Shown: one piece after another, positions 21,319 through 32,551 of the stretch | Numbering within the stretch: the first letter of the stretch is position 1 | Layout: every line of letters starts with the position of its first letter | NCBI GenBank assembly: GCA_964019415.1 | Contig: OZ025879.1 | Location: forward strand, 2,794,794 to 2,858,793 | Reading direction: 5' to 3' | DNA length: 64,000 bases | DNA from: Ianthella basta | Taxonomy: Eukaryota; Porifera; Demospongiae; Verongiida; Ianthellidae | Notes under the pieces: generated by a model | What the model was told of the DNA's origin: nothing | The model's input: only the letters and a program-made list of their open reading frames with translations | The model's database searches: none | Position numbers and translations under genes: made by a program

Positions 21319-24300
21319 ATGGTCCAGCCGATAGCACAACGTGGTACAGTTGGAGTAGCGCCCCATCATGTGCCCTGCACATCTACAGTGGATGTGCAGA
21401 ATCTGTCAGCTTCTAAAACCGAGAAGGCTAAGTCTACATTGCCCCAGAAGTCCCCAACCCTTTCTGTGTCTCGTGGATTTGTCCACGCCAAGTCAAGGAC
21501 ACGAATTGGTTGTTGGAATGTTCGTTCACTTGGATCTTTGAGTGATCAAAGTGCTCAACTGCTCTCTGTTATTGATACCATGAAGTCTAAGAGCATTGAT
21601 CTTCTAGCCTTGTCCGAGTCTCGTTGGCCTGGTAATGGCATTTCTACCATTCGTGGTACCACCATTCTTCACTCTGGCACTCCCTCCTCTCACCTCCATG
21701 GTGTTGCCATTCTCCTTAACCCTTTGGCTAAGTCTGCTTGGGATGCTGCTGGGAATGTCTTCCAGCCTGTATCAGAACGTATCCTTCGTATTCGCCTTAA
21801 ATGCCACTTCTCTTTCATGTCTGTTGTCTCTGTGTATGCTCCAACCAATCCCTCCAGTGCCACGTCTGAGGCTGTTAGTGCCTCAGAGGCCTTCTATGAC
21901 CAACTGCAGTCTACTTTGTCTTCCGTCCCATCCTCCGATCTCCTGGTCATATTGGGTGACTTCAATGCTCGTGTGGGCTCTGACCACTCCTCTTGGGATT
22001 CAGTCATTGGTCCTCATGGTATTGGAGAGTGTAATGAAAATGGTGAACGATTGCTGGACTTTTGTGCTAGCAATCAACTCGTAGTTTCCAACACATGGTT
22101 TCAGCATAAGCCTCTCCATCAAGTCACCTGGTTTAGAAATGGTGACCGGTCTAGACCTGGTCACATGATTGACTATGTTCTTGTCAACAAGCGCTTTCGT
22201 ACCAGTGTCATGGACACTCGTGTGTACCGGTCAACTCTTCATGAGTCTGACCATGAACTTGTTATGTCTTCCTTGCGTTTCAAGATCAAGGTTAAGCGAA
22301 GACAAACAAGTAACCCACGCTACCAAACCACCAACGTCCCCTTGTCTTGCAAAGCTAGTTACCGATCCACCTTATCTGAAGCCTTCGATCAGACTGACCA
22401 GTCCTCCTCCATGAACTCTCTATGGGACATCTTCAAATCCTCCATCTACAAGGCCTGTGAATCCCTACCTCCTGCTCCTAAATCAAGTGATCCTGATTGG
22501 GTCACTGATGAAGTGCGCAACCTGTCTAAGAAGAAACAAAAAGCCTGGGTTAGTTTGAAGAATGCACCACTGCAAGACAATTCTTGTCTGTCAGAGTACA
22601 ACCGTCTCAAAAAGCTCACCAGAGTTGCAGCTGAGAAAGCTAGGAACTCTTGGTGGAGTGCACGTGCTGCAGAAGCTGAACGCCGGGCTCAAATAGCCGA
22701 ACAGCAAGGTCGAGGAGGCTCTCTGATTAAAGATTTACGTCTTTTGCAGAAGAAGTTCTCTAAACCAGCTTCATCCACCCTGGTTGCTGAAGATGGTACC
22801 ATTTTGCAGACTGATAGGGATAAGTTGAACCGTTGGGTGGAGCATTTTGCAGAAGTGGTGAATTGCCAGGTTAACACTGCTGTCGTTCCCATTGATGATC
22901 TTCCTGTTGTCTCATCCTTGTCCAACACGTCTTCTTCTCTGTCAGACACTGATTTGTCTGCACCCCTCTCTGAAGAAGAAATCATAACAGCCATCTCTGA
23001 GTTGAGTTCTGGAAAGGCACCTGGCCTGGACGGAATCTCCTTGGAGATGCTCAGTTTGGGTGAAGATGCGACCATTTGCTGGCTGAAATCTATTTTTGAT
23101 GCTATCTGGGTGACTGAGTCTGTTCCCATGGACTGGCAAAGTCAACTCCTTGTACCCTTGCACAAGAAAGGAAGCCGTACCATCTGTGACAATTACCGTG
23201 GTATTGCTCTTTTGAGCATACCCGGTAAGGTGTTCGCCAAGGCTATCCTAAACCGGATCAAGCCCAGAGCTGAAGAACTTCTCCGTGAAAGCCAGTGTGG
23301 TTTTCGTCGTGGCAGAGGCTGTGCTGACCAACTTTTCTCTCTCCGAATGTTGATGGAAAAAGCACGTGAATACCACCACCCGTTGTATGCTTGCTTCACA
23401 GATTTGAGGAAAGCATACGACTCTGTCAACCGTGAGTCTCTTTGGCGCATCCTTCAACATTCCTATCGCCTGCCTCCCAAGTTGCTGTCCATCATCCAGG
23501 CCCTACATGAAGATTCCAATGCTGCTGTAAGGGCCTATGGGAAGATATCAGACAAGTTCCCTGTTACCAGCGGTGTTCGACAAGGGTGTGTTCTTGCACC
23601 TACCTTGTTCAACTTTTACTTTGACATTGCCATTCATATGGCTTTGGACGAGCTCAGATCACAGGGGAAAGGCATCAAAGTAGCCTACCTACACGATGCT
23701 GATCTTGTTGGGAACAGGAAGATGTTGAAGTTTGAGTCTCTGGTGTCTGATCTAGAGTATGCTGATGACATGGCTCTCCTCGCTGACAGCTGGTCTGACC
23801 TCACCATCATGCTAGAATCCCTATCCAATTGCTGCCAAAAGCTAGGCCTCACCATCAGCTGCAAGAAGACCAAGTCTCTAGCAGTTCTACCACCTGAGCA
23901 ACCACAGATCCAGAGTCCTTTACCCATCCACCTCTTGCCAGGAGATGAACCTATTGATGTGGTCTCCCACTTTCCGTACTTGGGCAGCTATGTCCAGAAT
24001 GATTGTGGGATGGATGTGGAGATCAACTCCAGAATTTGCAAGGCCTCATCTGCTTTCCAGTCACTCTCACGGATCTTGTGGTATCAACGTAAGATCAAGA
24101 CCAACACCAAGGTTCGCATTCTGAATAGCGTGATCCTTCCAACCTTGCTGTATGGTCTCGAGAGCACAGTCCTCCTTGAGTCACATGTTCGTCGCCTTGA
24201 GTCCTTCATGATCCGTTGTCTGCGAATCATTTTGGGGATCTCAGTCAGGGAGCAGAAGCGTCACACCACCATACGCAAGATGGCCAAGCAGCAAAGGATT

Positions 24301-24819
24301 TCATCAATCCTCGTTCAACGCCGTCTTCGTTTTCTTGGACACCTGTCAAGGATGTCCAATGACCGTCTACCCAAACAGCTTCTTGTGTCTGCTCCTGTTG
24401 GTGGCAAGCGTACCGCTGGCGGACAGAAACGCCGGTGGAATGACATGGTAACCAGTGACCTCAAGGAGTGCAACCTGTCTGAGTCTTGGAGGGAGCAAGC
24501 TCAAGAGCGTGACTCTTGGCGCACCACCATCAGAAACAGAGTAGAGCATCTTAACAGGAGAGCAGAAGACACTGAAAAGAGCAGAAAGGATGAGAAGAAG
24601 CGACGCCGTGAACAGCGGCTCATTGATTCCGAGGAGGCTCTACACTGTGATCATCCTGGCTGCTCCTTTCAGGCTCTGAACAAGGCAGGTTTGATCAACC
24701 ATCAGCGTAGTCACTCTGTCACTGCAAGGATCCCATGTCAGTTCTGTCATCAGATGTTCCACCAACAAGGACTTCATAACCACCGGCGTTTCTGCCAAGC
24801 CAGACCTCGAGCAGTGTAG
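21319..24819 (+). CDS. LINE ORF: APE endonuclease, reverse transcriptase, zinc fingers
   Basis: The frame is open from 21196, but the first codons translate the TG/G runs, so MVQPIAQRG at 21319 is the likelier start (1166 residues). Residues below are numbered from 21196. An apurinic-type endonuclease runs from about 103 (RIGCWNVRSLG) through LALSESRW, LGDFNARVG (about 254) and ESDHELV (about 352). Reverse transcriptase spans about 590-900, with GKAPGLDGIS, GVRQGCVLAPTLFN and the catalytic YADD (855-858). After a thumb-like region (FLGHLSRM, KRRWNDMV) come two C-terminal zinc-finger motifs, a C2H2 (CDHPGCSF...HQRSH) and a CxxC...HxxxC type. It copies its RNA into nicked target DNA. The intact frame suggests recent activity. 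Confidence 0.92.
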   Translation: MVQPIAQRGTVGVAPHHVPCTSTVDVQNLSASKTEKAKSTLPQKSPTLSVSRGFVHAKSRTRIGCWNVRSLGSLSDQSAQLLSVIDTMKSKSIDLLALSESRWPGNGISTIRGTTILHSGTPSSHLHGVAILLNPLAKSAWDAAGNVFQPVSERILRIRLKCHFSFMSVVSVYAPTNPSSATSEAVSASEAFYDQLQSTLSSVPSSDLLVILGDFNARVGSDHSSWDSVIGPHGIGECNENGERLLDFCASNQLVVSNTWFQHKPLHQVTWFRNGDRSRPGHMIDYVLVNKRFRTSVMDTRVYRSTLHESDHELVMSSLRFKIKVKRRQTSNPRYQTTNVPLSCKASYRSTLSEAFDQTDQSSSMNSLWDIFKSSIYKACESLPPAPKSSDPDWVTDEVRNLSKKKQKAWVSLKNAPLQDNSCLSEYNRLKKLTRVAAEKARNSWWSARAAEAERRAQIAEQQGRGGSLIKDLRLLQKKFSKPASSTLVAEDGTILQTDRDKLNRWVEHFAEVVNCQVNTAVVPIDDLPVVSSLSNTSSSLSDTDLSAPLSEEEIITAISELSSGKAPGLDGISLEMLSLGEDATICWLKSIFDAIWVTESVPMDWQSQLLVPLHKKGSRTICDNYRGIALLSIPGKVFAKAILNRIKPRAEELLRESQCGFRRGRGCADQLFSLRMLMEKAREYHHPLYACFTDLRKAYDSVNRESLWRILQHSYRLPPKLLSIIQALHEDSNAAVRAYGKISDKFPVTSGVRQGCVLAPTLFNFYFDIAIHMALDELRSQGKGIKVAYLHDADLVGNRKMLKFESLVSDLEYADDMALLADSWSDLTIMLESLSNCCQKLGLTISCKKTKSLAVLPPEQPQIQSPLPIHLLPGDEPIDVVSHFPYLGSYVQNDCGMDVEINSRICKASSAFQSLSRILWYQRKIKTNTKVRILNSVILPTLLYGLESTVLLESHVRRLESFMIRCLRIILGISVREQKRHTTIRKMAKQQRISSILVQRRLRFLGHLSRMSNDRLPKQLLVSAPVGGKRTAGGQKRRWNDMVTSDLKECNLSESWREQAQERDSWRTTIRNRVEHLNRRAEDTEKSRKDEKKRRREQRLIDSEEALHCDHPGCSFQALNKAGLINHQRSHSVTARIPCQFCHQMFHQQGLHNHRRFCQARPRAV

Positions 24820-24896
24820 TTCTTTACCCTATTGGCCTGCATCTCCTATACCCTCGTGGTCATTATGGAGCACAAGCAGCAAATGGATGGATGGAT

Positions 24897-25009
<113 letters not shown>

Positions 25010-25092
25010 AAGTGTGCATATGACCCTTGCTGGTGCAAAGCCACTTTTTATAAAGTGCCTTGGTACACATGTTGGTTAATGAATGGTTAAGT

Positions 25093-25230
25093 ATATCTCA
25101 TCTCCTCCTCCCCTAGTACATGAATAGCTAGCTATAGATTGGAAGGTTTCCTATTGTAATTGTAGTTCTGCACTCCGGAGGCTGCCCAATACATTGCTTA
25201 TGGTTGCTAGGCACTGGTCATCCAGTGCCT
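25093..25230. repeat. Noncoding block shared with three other receptor flanks
   Basis: This block (TATCTC, CCCTAGTACATGAATAG, GGTTTCC, CTGCACTCCGGAGGCTGCC, CATTGCTTA, TTGCTAGGC) recurs at about 9440-9600, 12545-12715 and 13790-13910, always on the 5' side of subfamily-B receptors. It may be a duplicated regulatory segment or a dispersed repeat. No frame is conserved in it. Confidence 0.55.
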
Positions 25231-25749
25231 TAATGCATATGGAGTGGATGCTATTCATGTCTGGACATTCACCGTATCTGTTGACGCCATCCTCTCACGA
25301 GCTAAAGTAAGGTATCCCATATGTGAAGTGCCCTTCTGCTGCACATGAAGAAGCTCAACTACTACCTCTCTTTACATATGCATCATTGTCTGCTTAAGCC
25401 ACTCCTGTGTGTTGATGAATGTCAATCTCTCCCACAATTAGATTTCACTTTTGCTACAAACCTCGTCTGATTAACAATTAGTGCATGATTTGATGCATGA
25501 TGAATACCCACAGGGAATGAAAGCGCTAGTGCAATTACTATGTGGGCGTGCACTTGTTGGCTTTTGCCACTACACAGTGTTATCTTATCACACATTTCCT
25601 TGCATATGACAGCAGCCATAAAACATAACAGATCCTGATCGTGAGTTTCTATATATGCCTCCAAGGAAACTCGCACATACCAGTCAATATGTACGTACGT
25701 ACATAAACCCACAGGCATGTGGTCTGACCAACAGTAGCACTTTAGAGCT

Positions 25750-26691
25750 ATGGCCAATATCAGCTCCAATGCTTCAGAGGTTGATTTTCTGACTCGCAGT
25801 GTAGTGTCATGGACCTTTCTGGTCCTGGTGATGGCAGTTGCAGCAATGAATATCCTGGTTATTGGAGCCCTGATTGCAAATACTCAGCTCAACAGGACAG
25901 TACGTTTCATGCTGATTAACCTTCTCTTGGGTGGACTTTCTGTAGCAGGTGCTTCCTCCATCTTTCACTGCTACTATGGTGCTGCAGTAGCACAGGAGTT
26001 TTCAATCAATCGCCAGCAATATATTTCTTCTTGTCAAACTGCTTTCTTTCTATTTCTCTTTGGAGGAGCAGGAAGATTCCTCTTTACCACCCTCTATGCC
26101 ACAACAGTCTTTGTGTTGGTGAGGTTCTGGAATAAGCCCACCATTGAGCCAAGAAACACCAAATACTTCATTGTTACTGCTGTCATCATCTGGATTGTTG
26201 CATTTCTTGGAGCAGCTCCAGTCATTTCAAGAGAACTGGTGAGATCACTTTGTGTTTTACCCATTCAACAACTCAGCATCAGCTTTTATGCTTATCTTAC
26301 CAGTCATATTGCTGTTTTCTCTCTTCTTCCTGCTGTTCTGTCACTCATTCTTTTAATCGTGAGTGCATGCTACCTCAAGCGAGCTGTAGCCAACAGCCCA
26401 GGTGCAAAGAAGATGTCAAAGTCAATGCTAAAGTTCGGGTTCTTTCTCTTACTAGGACAGGGCTTCAACATTGTTGGCTCAATCATTGCTCCATTCTCAG
26501 GTGCCACCGTTGCAGTACTGACTGATGGCTTTCCTGCCATCCTGACGAATGTGTGCATCTTCGACTTGTCACTTATCCCTACTCCAATTTTGGTCACGTT
26601 GTTCTTCACACCCATATGGGAGAAAGCAAAAAAATGGATCTCCTGCTGTTATTGCCATCGTAAACCTACACCCAGCGTGGATAAACCTTGA
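25750..26691 (+). CDS. Seven-transmembrane receptor, subfamily B, copy 4
   Basis: A 313-residue receptor starting MANISSNASEVDFL with two sequons. The ATG follows CACTTTAGAGCT, so the acceptor-like AG is kept four bases upstream, although the context (AGCTATGG) differs from its sisters. TM1 reads AMNILVIGALIAN (Asn where others have Asp). Extracellular loop 1 is unusual (VAQEFSINRQQYISSCQ). TM3 has LFGGAGRFLFTTLYATT, then RFWNKPTIEPRNTKYF. Loop 2 has SLCVLPIQQLS. The tail is short, with CCYCHRKPTP. It lies 740 bp past the LINE's TG tract; the insertion did not damage it. Confidence 0.85.
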   Translation: MANISSNASEVDFLTRSVVSWTFLVLVMAVAAMNILVIGALIANTQLNRTVRFMLINLLLGGLSVAGASSIFHCYYGAAVAQEFSINRQQYISSCQTAFFLFLFGGAGRFLFTTLYATTVFVLVRFWNKPTIEPRNTKYFIVTAVIIWIVAFLGAAPVISRELVRSLCVLPIQQLSISFYAYLTSHIAVFSLLPAVLSLILLIVSACYLKRAVANSPGAKKMSKSMLKFGFFLLLGQGFNIVGSIIAPFSGATVAVLTDGFPAILTNVCIFDLSLIPTPILVTLFFTPIWEKAKKWISCCYCHRKPTPSVDKP

Positions 26692-27910
26692 ACATGTATG
26701 ATTAGTGTGTAGCCGCTGTACACTTGGTGTATGCATGCTAGCGTTCTATGCATTGTAAAAACAGTTATTGTGGTGGTTACAATTGTACAGTGCAAATGGT
26801 TTGTATGTTATAACCACTGTTTGCACTAGTGTAATCTACCACTGCATGGTGATTGATATACAGGCTGTAAGCAATTAAAATTCTGTGTTGCTTGTTTGCA
26901 CAATAGTAAGGATTTATGTTATTGGGCTATAATATAAATCCATGCATCTTCTGGTCATGATCTGTTATAGCTATGCTACATGGATGTGTGATTATATATA
27001 ATTGTCTCAGCATGCAGGATATATTACCATGCATACATGTACGATAGCGAGCATTGTTTTATGCCAACTTGAATTCAGGTTGATACGCATACCTTAGGAA
27101 ACATCTCTGCAATGGTTGGAAGCATGCCATTGATGCATGTTACAAGTATCACAAACATTTGAGCTAGCACCTCTACAAATGCCATATAGTCGGGTATTAA
27201 TTTCAGGAACTGAAATTAAATTTATTCCTACAGCATGAATAGAATGATTCAACAGCTAGCTTGCTCTATATGTATATGTTACGCACATACTACATATGCA
27301 TATAGCCATTTTCATGAGAACAGTCTATCACCAGTCATGATTCATCAATCTTTTTGGATCATCTTGCATGATTATGCACCCGTCACCTTCAAACTACATT
27401 CCACATAATACAACTATCAGCACAATTATAAGAAGATCTTCATCTTCATCAATATTGTCGTGATAAATTTACTTTAGCTATGCAGCCCCTTCACTTCATG
27501 TATTAGTAGTAGTTAGCATTATAATTGAATCATCACATGCATATGATTGTAAACTTTCATTATCAATGGAACAAGACAGACCTGTGGTACGTGCGCACTG
27601 CTGCATGGTTTGCCGCAGCTTGCAGTGGATTGCAACTCAGCTAGTGCACATGTACAAGTTCCAACTAACTTGAAACTTTTTGAAGTTTTTTGAGTCTGTG
27701 CTGACTGACTGACATGGCTATAGATGGTCACCATCTTGGTAACTGTCCATGTTGTTAATGTGAAATCCCCAAGATCTTGGATATAGTGAATAATAGGAAT
27801 ATATGAATTGACTATGTCATTGATCATGTGATGTATTGGTCATAACAGAATCAGTCAACTGGCCACTGATTGCAGGATGCTTTGCATGCCCCGACCATGC
27901 AGTATGTATA
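26692..27910. other. Intergenic
   Basis: AT-rich, with no gene, RNA or clear repeat seen. Confidence 0.45.
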
Positions 27911-28860
27911 ACTAGTGTACAAAAATTCCTTTGAATTAAAAGGGATTTAGGAATGGCCAGTAGAAAAAGCATAGAAACAAGCAACAGTACCTCAACACCA
28001 TGATGAACAACATTTCCGTGAAGTTCACTCTGCATTCCTACTTTCCTTCCAGCTACATGGGACTAATTAGCTAGCCATTTGGGTCCATGCCACAAGGAAA
28101 TTAGGAATGCAAAGTGAACTTCACAAAAATGTTGTTCATCATGGTGTTGAGGTACTGTTGCTTGTTTCTATGCTTTTTCTACTGGCCATTCCTAAATCCC
28201 TTTTAATTCTAAAGGAATTTTTGTACACTAGTTTGTACAGTTTTTGCATATCCAATGGACTATGGCTACATCGGATTAGTACTTGAACTGAGTAATATCC
28301 CTTCCTTAAAGTAGATGAAGACTGCGCAGAAGATCGAGCACAGTTATGCCACTTTAGATGTACCGGCTGTCGTGCGTAGTTTAGATGATATATGGTTACG
28401 GTCGCAACAAAATGGCGGCATCGGGGTATCTTAATACACGGGGGGACAAGTTTCCTACCCGCTCTAGTGCTGTACTTATCGGATTGCCACCGGCGCTCAG
28501 ATCCTAGTCCTCCGCGTATGCATGTAAGTCGTCTTAGAAAATGGGGTCAATAGGTGCCCTGTGTCGTGCGCTAGGAGCGCGCAAAAATTCCGTGGGAAGG
28601 AGAATAATATTAAGAACAATATGAAAAGAACAAATGGAGTACGAGCAGCCTATGACGCTTTTCTCTTACGTGAACTCCAGGTTACCTTTGGGTACGCTGC
28701 CGACTTCAATACATCCAAAGAAGCCTATCCATGACCTTAAATTGTTCTTTGCCATCGCCGTTTGGCTAGTTTCGTCGAAGCGCGCTAATACATTAAGATA
28801 GGAGACGCCATTTTGAACCGGGCACATTCCTAAATAGACGTCACGAACGTGACGTCTGAT
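27911..28860. mobile_element. Hairpin-bearing repeat, copy 1
   Basis: Bases 27911-28232 form a near-perfect inverted repeat: arms of about 145 bp, spacer about 30 bp, outer ends ACTAGTGTAC. A 600-bp tail follows, ending in a 22-bp palindrome (28836-28857, two ACGTCA-type half-sites). The whole unit recurs immediately downstream. No transposase is visible. It may be a non-autonomous DNA transposon (inference). Confidence 0.65.
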
Positions 28861-28899
28861 AGGCCTTTGTCATGATATCAGCTGAATACAAAAATACAC

Positions 28900-29840
28900 A
28901 AGTGTATAAGAATTCCTTTAGAATTAAACGGGATTTAGGAATGGCCAGCAGAAAAAGCATAGAAACAAGCAACAGTAACTCAACACCATGATGAACCACA
29001 TTGCCGTGAAGTTTGCTCTGCATCCCTAATTTCCTTGTACAGCTACATGGGCCCAAATGTCTAGCTAGCCAGTCCCATGTAGCTACAAGGAAATTAGGAA
29101 TGCATAGCAAACTTCACGGCAATGCGGTTCATCATAGTGTTGAGTTACTGTTGCTTGTTTCTATGCTTTTCTGCTGGCCATTCCTAAATCCCGTTTAATT
29201 CTAAAGGAATTTTTATACACCTGTTCGTACAGTTTTTGCATATCCAAAGGACTATGGTTACATCAGATTGATACCAGCGCTGACTAATACCCCTTCCATA
29301 AATTAGATGAAGATTGCGCAGAGCATCGAGCACAGTTACGCCACTTTTAGATGAAGCGGCTGCCGTGTACCATACGGTATATCAGCGCAACAAAATGGCG
29401 GCATTGGGGTATCTTTAATACACGGGGAGGACAATTTTCCTGCCCGCTCCAGCGCTGTACTTATCGGATTGCCACCGGCGCTCAGATCCTAGACCTTGAC
29501 CTGGGTACGTAAGTCCTCGTACACGATTTGGGTCCGTAGGTGTCCTGTGTCGTGCGCTAGGAGCGCGCAAATATTCGGTGGGAAGAACAAGAATAATAAT
29601 TATGAAAAGACAAAATGGGGTACGAGCAGCCTATGACGCTATTCTCTTACGTGCACTCCAAGTTGCCTTTGGGTACGCTGCCGCCGTCAATACATCAAAA
29701 GATGCCTACCCATGGCCTTTAATTGTTCTTTGCCACTGCCGTTTGGCTAGTTTCACTGAAGCGCCCTAATACATTAAGATAGGAACGCCATTTTGAACCA
29801 GGCACATTCCTAAATAGACGTCACGAGCGTGACGTCTGAT
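28900..29840. mobile_element. Hairpin-bearing repeat, copy 2
   Basis: A second copy of the preceding repeat in the same orientation, period about 990 bp. The hairpin is at 28900-29222, and the tail ends in the same palindrome class at 29816-29837 (one base different at its centre). The copies are clearly diverged by scattered substitutions and small indels, so the tandem pair is not very recent. Confidence 0.65.
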
Positions 29841-29908
29841 AATGAGTGCATAAATTTATATAATCCATACAGCTATTGTATCTGTAAGTACAAATGTACG
29901 TTATGTAG

Positions 29909-29950
29909 CTGACGAAGGCCTACGAGCTCAAGGCCAGAATTAATATCCTG
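29909..29950 (+). ncRNA. Decayed hammerhead-like motif
   Basis: CTGACGA (29909-29915) is followed by GGCC...GGCC (stem II). A preceding GTAG can pair with CTGC at 29948-29951 as stem I. The GAAAC segment is replaced by AGAATTAAT, so it should be inactive. It probably marks an old Penelope-like fragment. Confidence 0.3.
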
Positions 29951-29951
29951 C

Positions 29952-31597
29952 AATCAGCTGATTAATCTGATTCTGACTCACATCAATTATTTTGACTGTA
30001 TCAAACTAATGTACCCCTGATCCTCTATACAATTATCTATGAACACTGCAAGGGCATGAGTTGCTGAAGTCTATCCGTTCTCTCCAAACTCTAAGCATTT
30101 TGCTCTATTCCTTTGATGGACCTGAAACAGATTCAGCATACCCAAAGACTGAACCAAGGAGGGTGCATAGTTATAGCTCTGGGCTAGCGCTGGGTACTAG
30201 ATTTTGAGGCTGTGACCTGTAAAGGCTCCAGAGAGACAGTACATGGTCACATCCAATAACCACTAATTTCCCATGTTCAACTGGAGCCCCATGCCAGTTC
30301 CTCTGTAAAACATGCTGTTTTTCAGATCCCGTCAGACATCCCCAACCCTTTCCACCATGCAATTGTGCCACCATACAAGTAGAAGACAACAAATTCTGAG
30401 ATGATCATGAGCTGCTGTGTAAGCTGAAGCTGAGCTTGGGCATGCATATGTATATAATTATATATATAACAACCTAGCAGGAAGCCTGGCAAAGGCAGAA
30501 TCTGAAGCCCTATATATAATGTTACCATAAATGCATCCTCCTTGCATGCATGGTAAGCATGACAGCAGATCCTGCCTGTTAACTCTATAATGTATACTTC
30601 ATGCACATCCCAACAATTAGCTGTCTCAGCATTCAATAATGTAGCAAACTGTCTAGACATAACAATATCCAGAAACCAAAGAGGATGTTGGACGGTGCAG
30701 TGTCTCCAAAAGTGCACTCACATGGTGTATATACTGGCAGAAAGGATCATGCATGCATATGCTGGCACAGGCTATATGTATATATATGACTGCATGTGTC
30801 CTGTTTTAGCTACGTATGTAAGCATGCAAGATACAGTAGACATATGGACATTGTGTAGGTAATTCTACAACTAGTAGTAATGCATTAAACAAATACTTTG
30901 AACAAGATATAATAAATTAAAATTGTTACAGGAAATTACATTATAGTTGAAAATGATATGATATGTAATAGTATAGAGTGAGAAAGAGAAACAAAACAGC
31001 TACACAGATCATGTATATTGCTGCATGCACTAATATACAGTCTAGTCTATACCCCCATGCATACAGCCCCAATATATATTGGCCCCCAATTAATACTTTT
31101 CAAGGATTCATTTGGCCATTGATCTTATTGATCTTATTTAATGTGGGGAACCTTCAGCCAGAAGGCTACTCTTCCAGGCACCCACAACACATACGTAGTA
31201 CAAACAGCACAGACACACATACAGTAAATAAGTTTGTTATTTGTTCAGTGGGGCTGTTTGTTGTCAGGGGGGTGCTGCCACTGGGGGCTTCTCTGCCATG
31301 GCCGGGGCTTGAGCTTGAACCAGAAGCATCCCATAATCATGGATCTTGGATCATGTGCTTCAGCTCCAGACCACCAGCACCCCCCTCCCCCATTGAGCCC
31401 ATTGAGGCTATAAACCTATATATAGCTACGTAAAACCACACCCTCCAAGAAGGAAGGCAACTAAATAGCATGACATATACGTATTGACTATACAGCCTGT
31501 TATATATTCACCTATATGAATTCTCTCACAAAGACACCATCTGGTGTTAGCATAATATAAGGCTTATTAAAAGTAGATAGGCCTGTACTTCAGGACC
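29952..31597. other. Upstream region of the first duplicated receptor
   Basis: From about 30041 the sequence is related to 36140-36780, and hence to the same region in the later units, showing that the two receptors within a unit are themselves older tandem duplicates with shared 5' flanks. From 30403 on it is unit 1 of the large duplication. No supported gene. Confidence 0.5.
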
Positions 31598-32551
31598 ATG
31601 GCCAATAATAGCAGCTTCAATTCCTCTGGAGATCCTATGCCTATTCTGGTCACTGGTATAGCTGTACTGAATGGGATCTTTCTGCCAATAACAATAGCAG
31701 TTGCAGCAGTGGACATCTTTGTTATTGTAGCCCTCATTGCAAATGCTCAGCTGAACAGGACTGTACGTTTCATACTGATTAACCTGCTCCTGTCTAGTAT
31801 TGTTGCCGCAGTTGCTTCTATCATCTTCCACTCTTACGTTGGTGCATTTGTGTGGGGTATAGTTGATCTTCAGGTCTTCACAGGATTATGTCAAACTGCT
31901 TTCTTTCTATTTCTCTTTGGAGGAGCAGGAAGATTCCTCTTTACCACCCTCTATGCCACAACAGTCTTTGTGTTGGTGAGGTTCTGGAATAAGCCCACCA
32001 TTGAGCCTAGAAACACCAAATACTTCATTGTCACTGCTGCCATCATTTGGATTGCTACAGCTCTAGCAGCAACTCCAGTCATTTCAAGAGAACTGGTGGC
32101 ATCGATTTGTGTTCCAAACATAGAACAACTTGGCATAGGCTTCGTCTCCTATTATGCAATATACATTGTAGTCTTCTTACTTCTCCCTGCTGTCCTATCA
32201 TTCATTCTGCTAATTGTGAGTGGGTGTTACCTCATTCGGGTTAAAGCCAACAGCTCAGGTACAAGAAAGATATCAAAGTCAATGCTAAAGTTCGGGCTCT
32301 TTCTCTTACTAGGACAGGGCTTTAACATTGCTGGGCAAATTATCATACCTTCTCTGGGTTTAACTACTGCAGTGCTGACTGAAGACTTTCCTGCTGTCCT
32401 GCTGAATGCATGCATTTTCGACCTGTCACTTATCCCAACTCCCATATTGGTTACCCTATTCTTCACATCCATACGGAGGAAAGTGAAAATGTGGAATTTC
32501 TGCCGTTGCCATCACCAGCCAGCACCCGGAGGAACAGACCCTGGACCTTGA
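31598..32551 (+). CDS. Seven-transmembrane receptor, subfamily B, unit 1 first
   Basis: A 317-residue receptor, MANNSSFNSSGDPMP, with Asn-Ser-Ser sequons. The ATG lies in GACCATGGC after GTACTTCAG. It is one residue shorter than its orthologous copies at 40421 and 49149, in extracellular loop 1 (AFVWGIVDLQVF against AYVWGTLVDLQVY). It also differs in loop 2 (ISVPNIEQLGIGFVSYYA-type changes), so it is the outlier of the three. It retains GGAGRFLFTTLYATT, RFWNKPTIEPRNTKYF and IFDLSLIPTPIL. The tail has CRCHHQP rather than a run of Cys. Loop 3 (IRVKANSSGTRKISKSM) is shared by all receptors in the triplicated region and differs from the 10-26 kb genes. Confidence 0.87.
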   Translation: MANNSSFNSSGDPMPILVTGIAVLNGIFLPITIAVAAVDIFVIVALIANAQLNRTVRFILINLLLSSIVAAVASIIFHSYVGAFVWGIVDLQVFTGLCQTAFFLFLFGGAGRFLFTTLYATTVFVLVRFWNKPTIEPRNTKYFIVTAAIIWIATALAATPVISRELVASICVPNIEQLGIGFVSYYAIYIVVFLLLPAVLSFILLIVSGCYLIRVKANSSGTRKISKSMLKFGLFLLLGQGFNIAGQIIIPSLGLTTAVLTEDFPAVLLNACIFDLSLIPTPILVTLFFTSIRRKVKMWNFCRCHHQPAPGGTDPGP

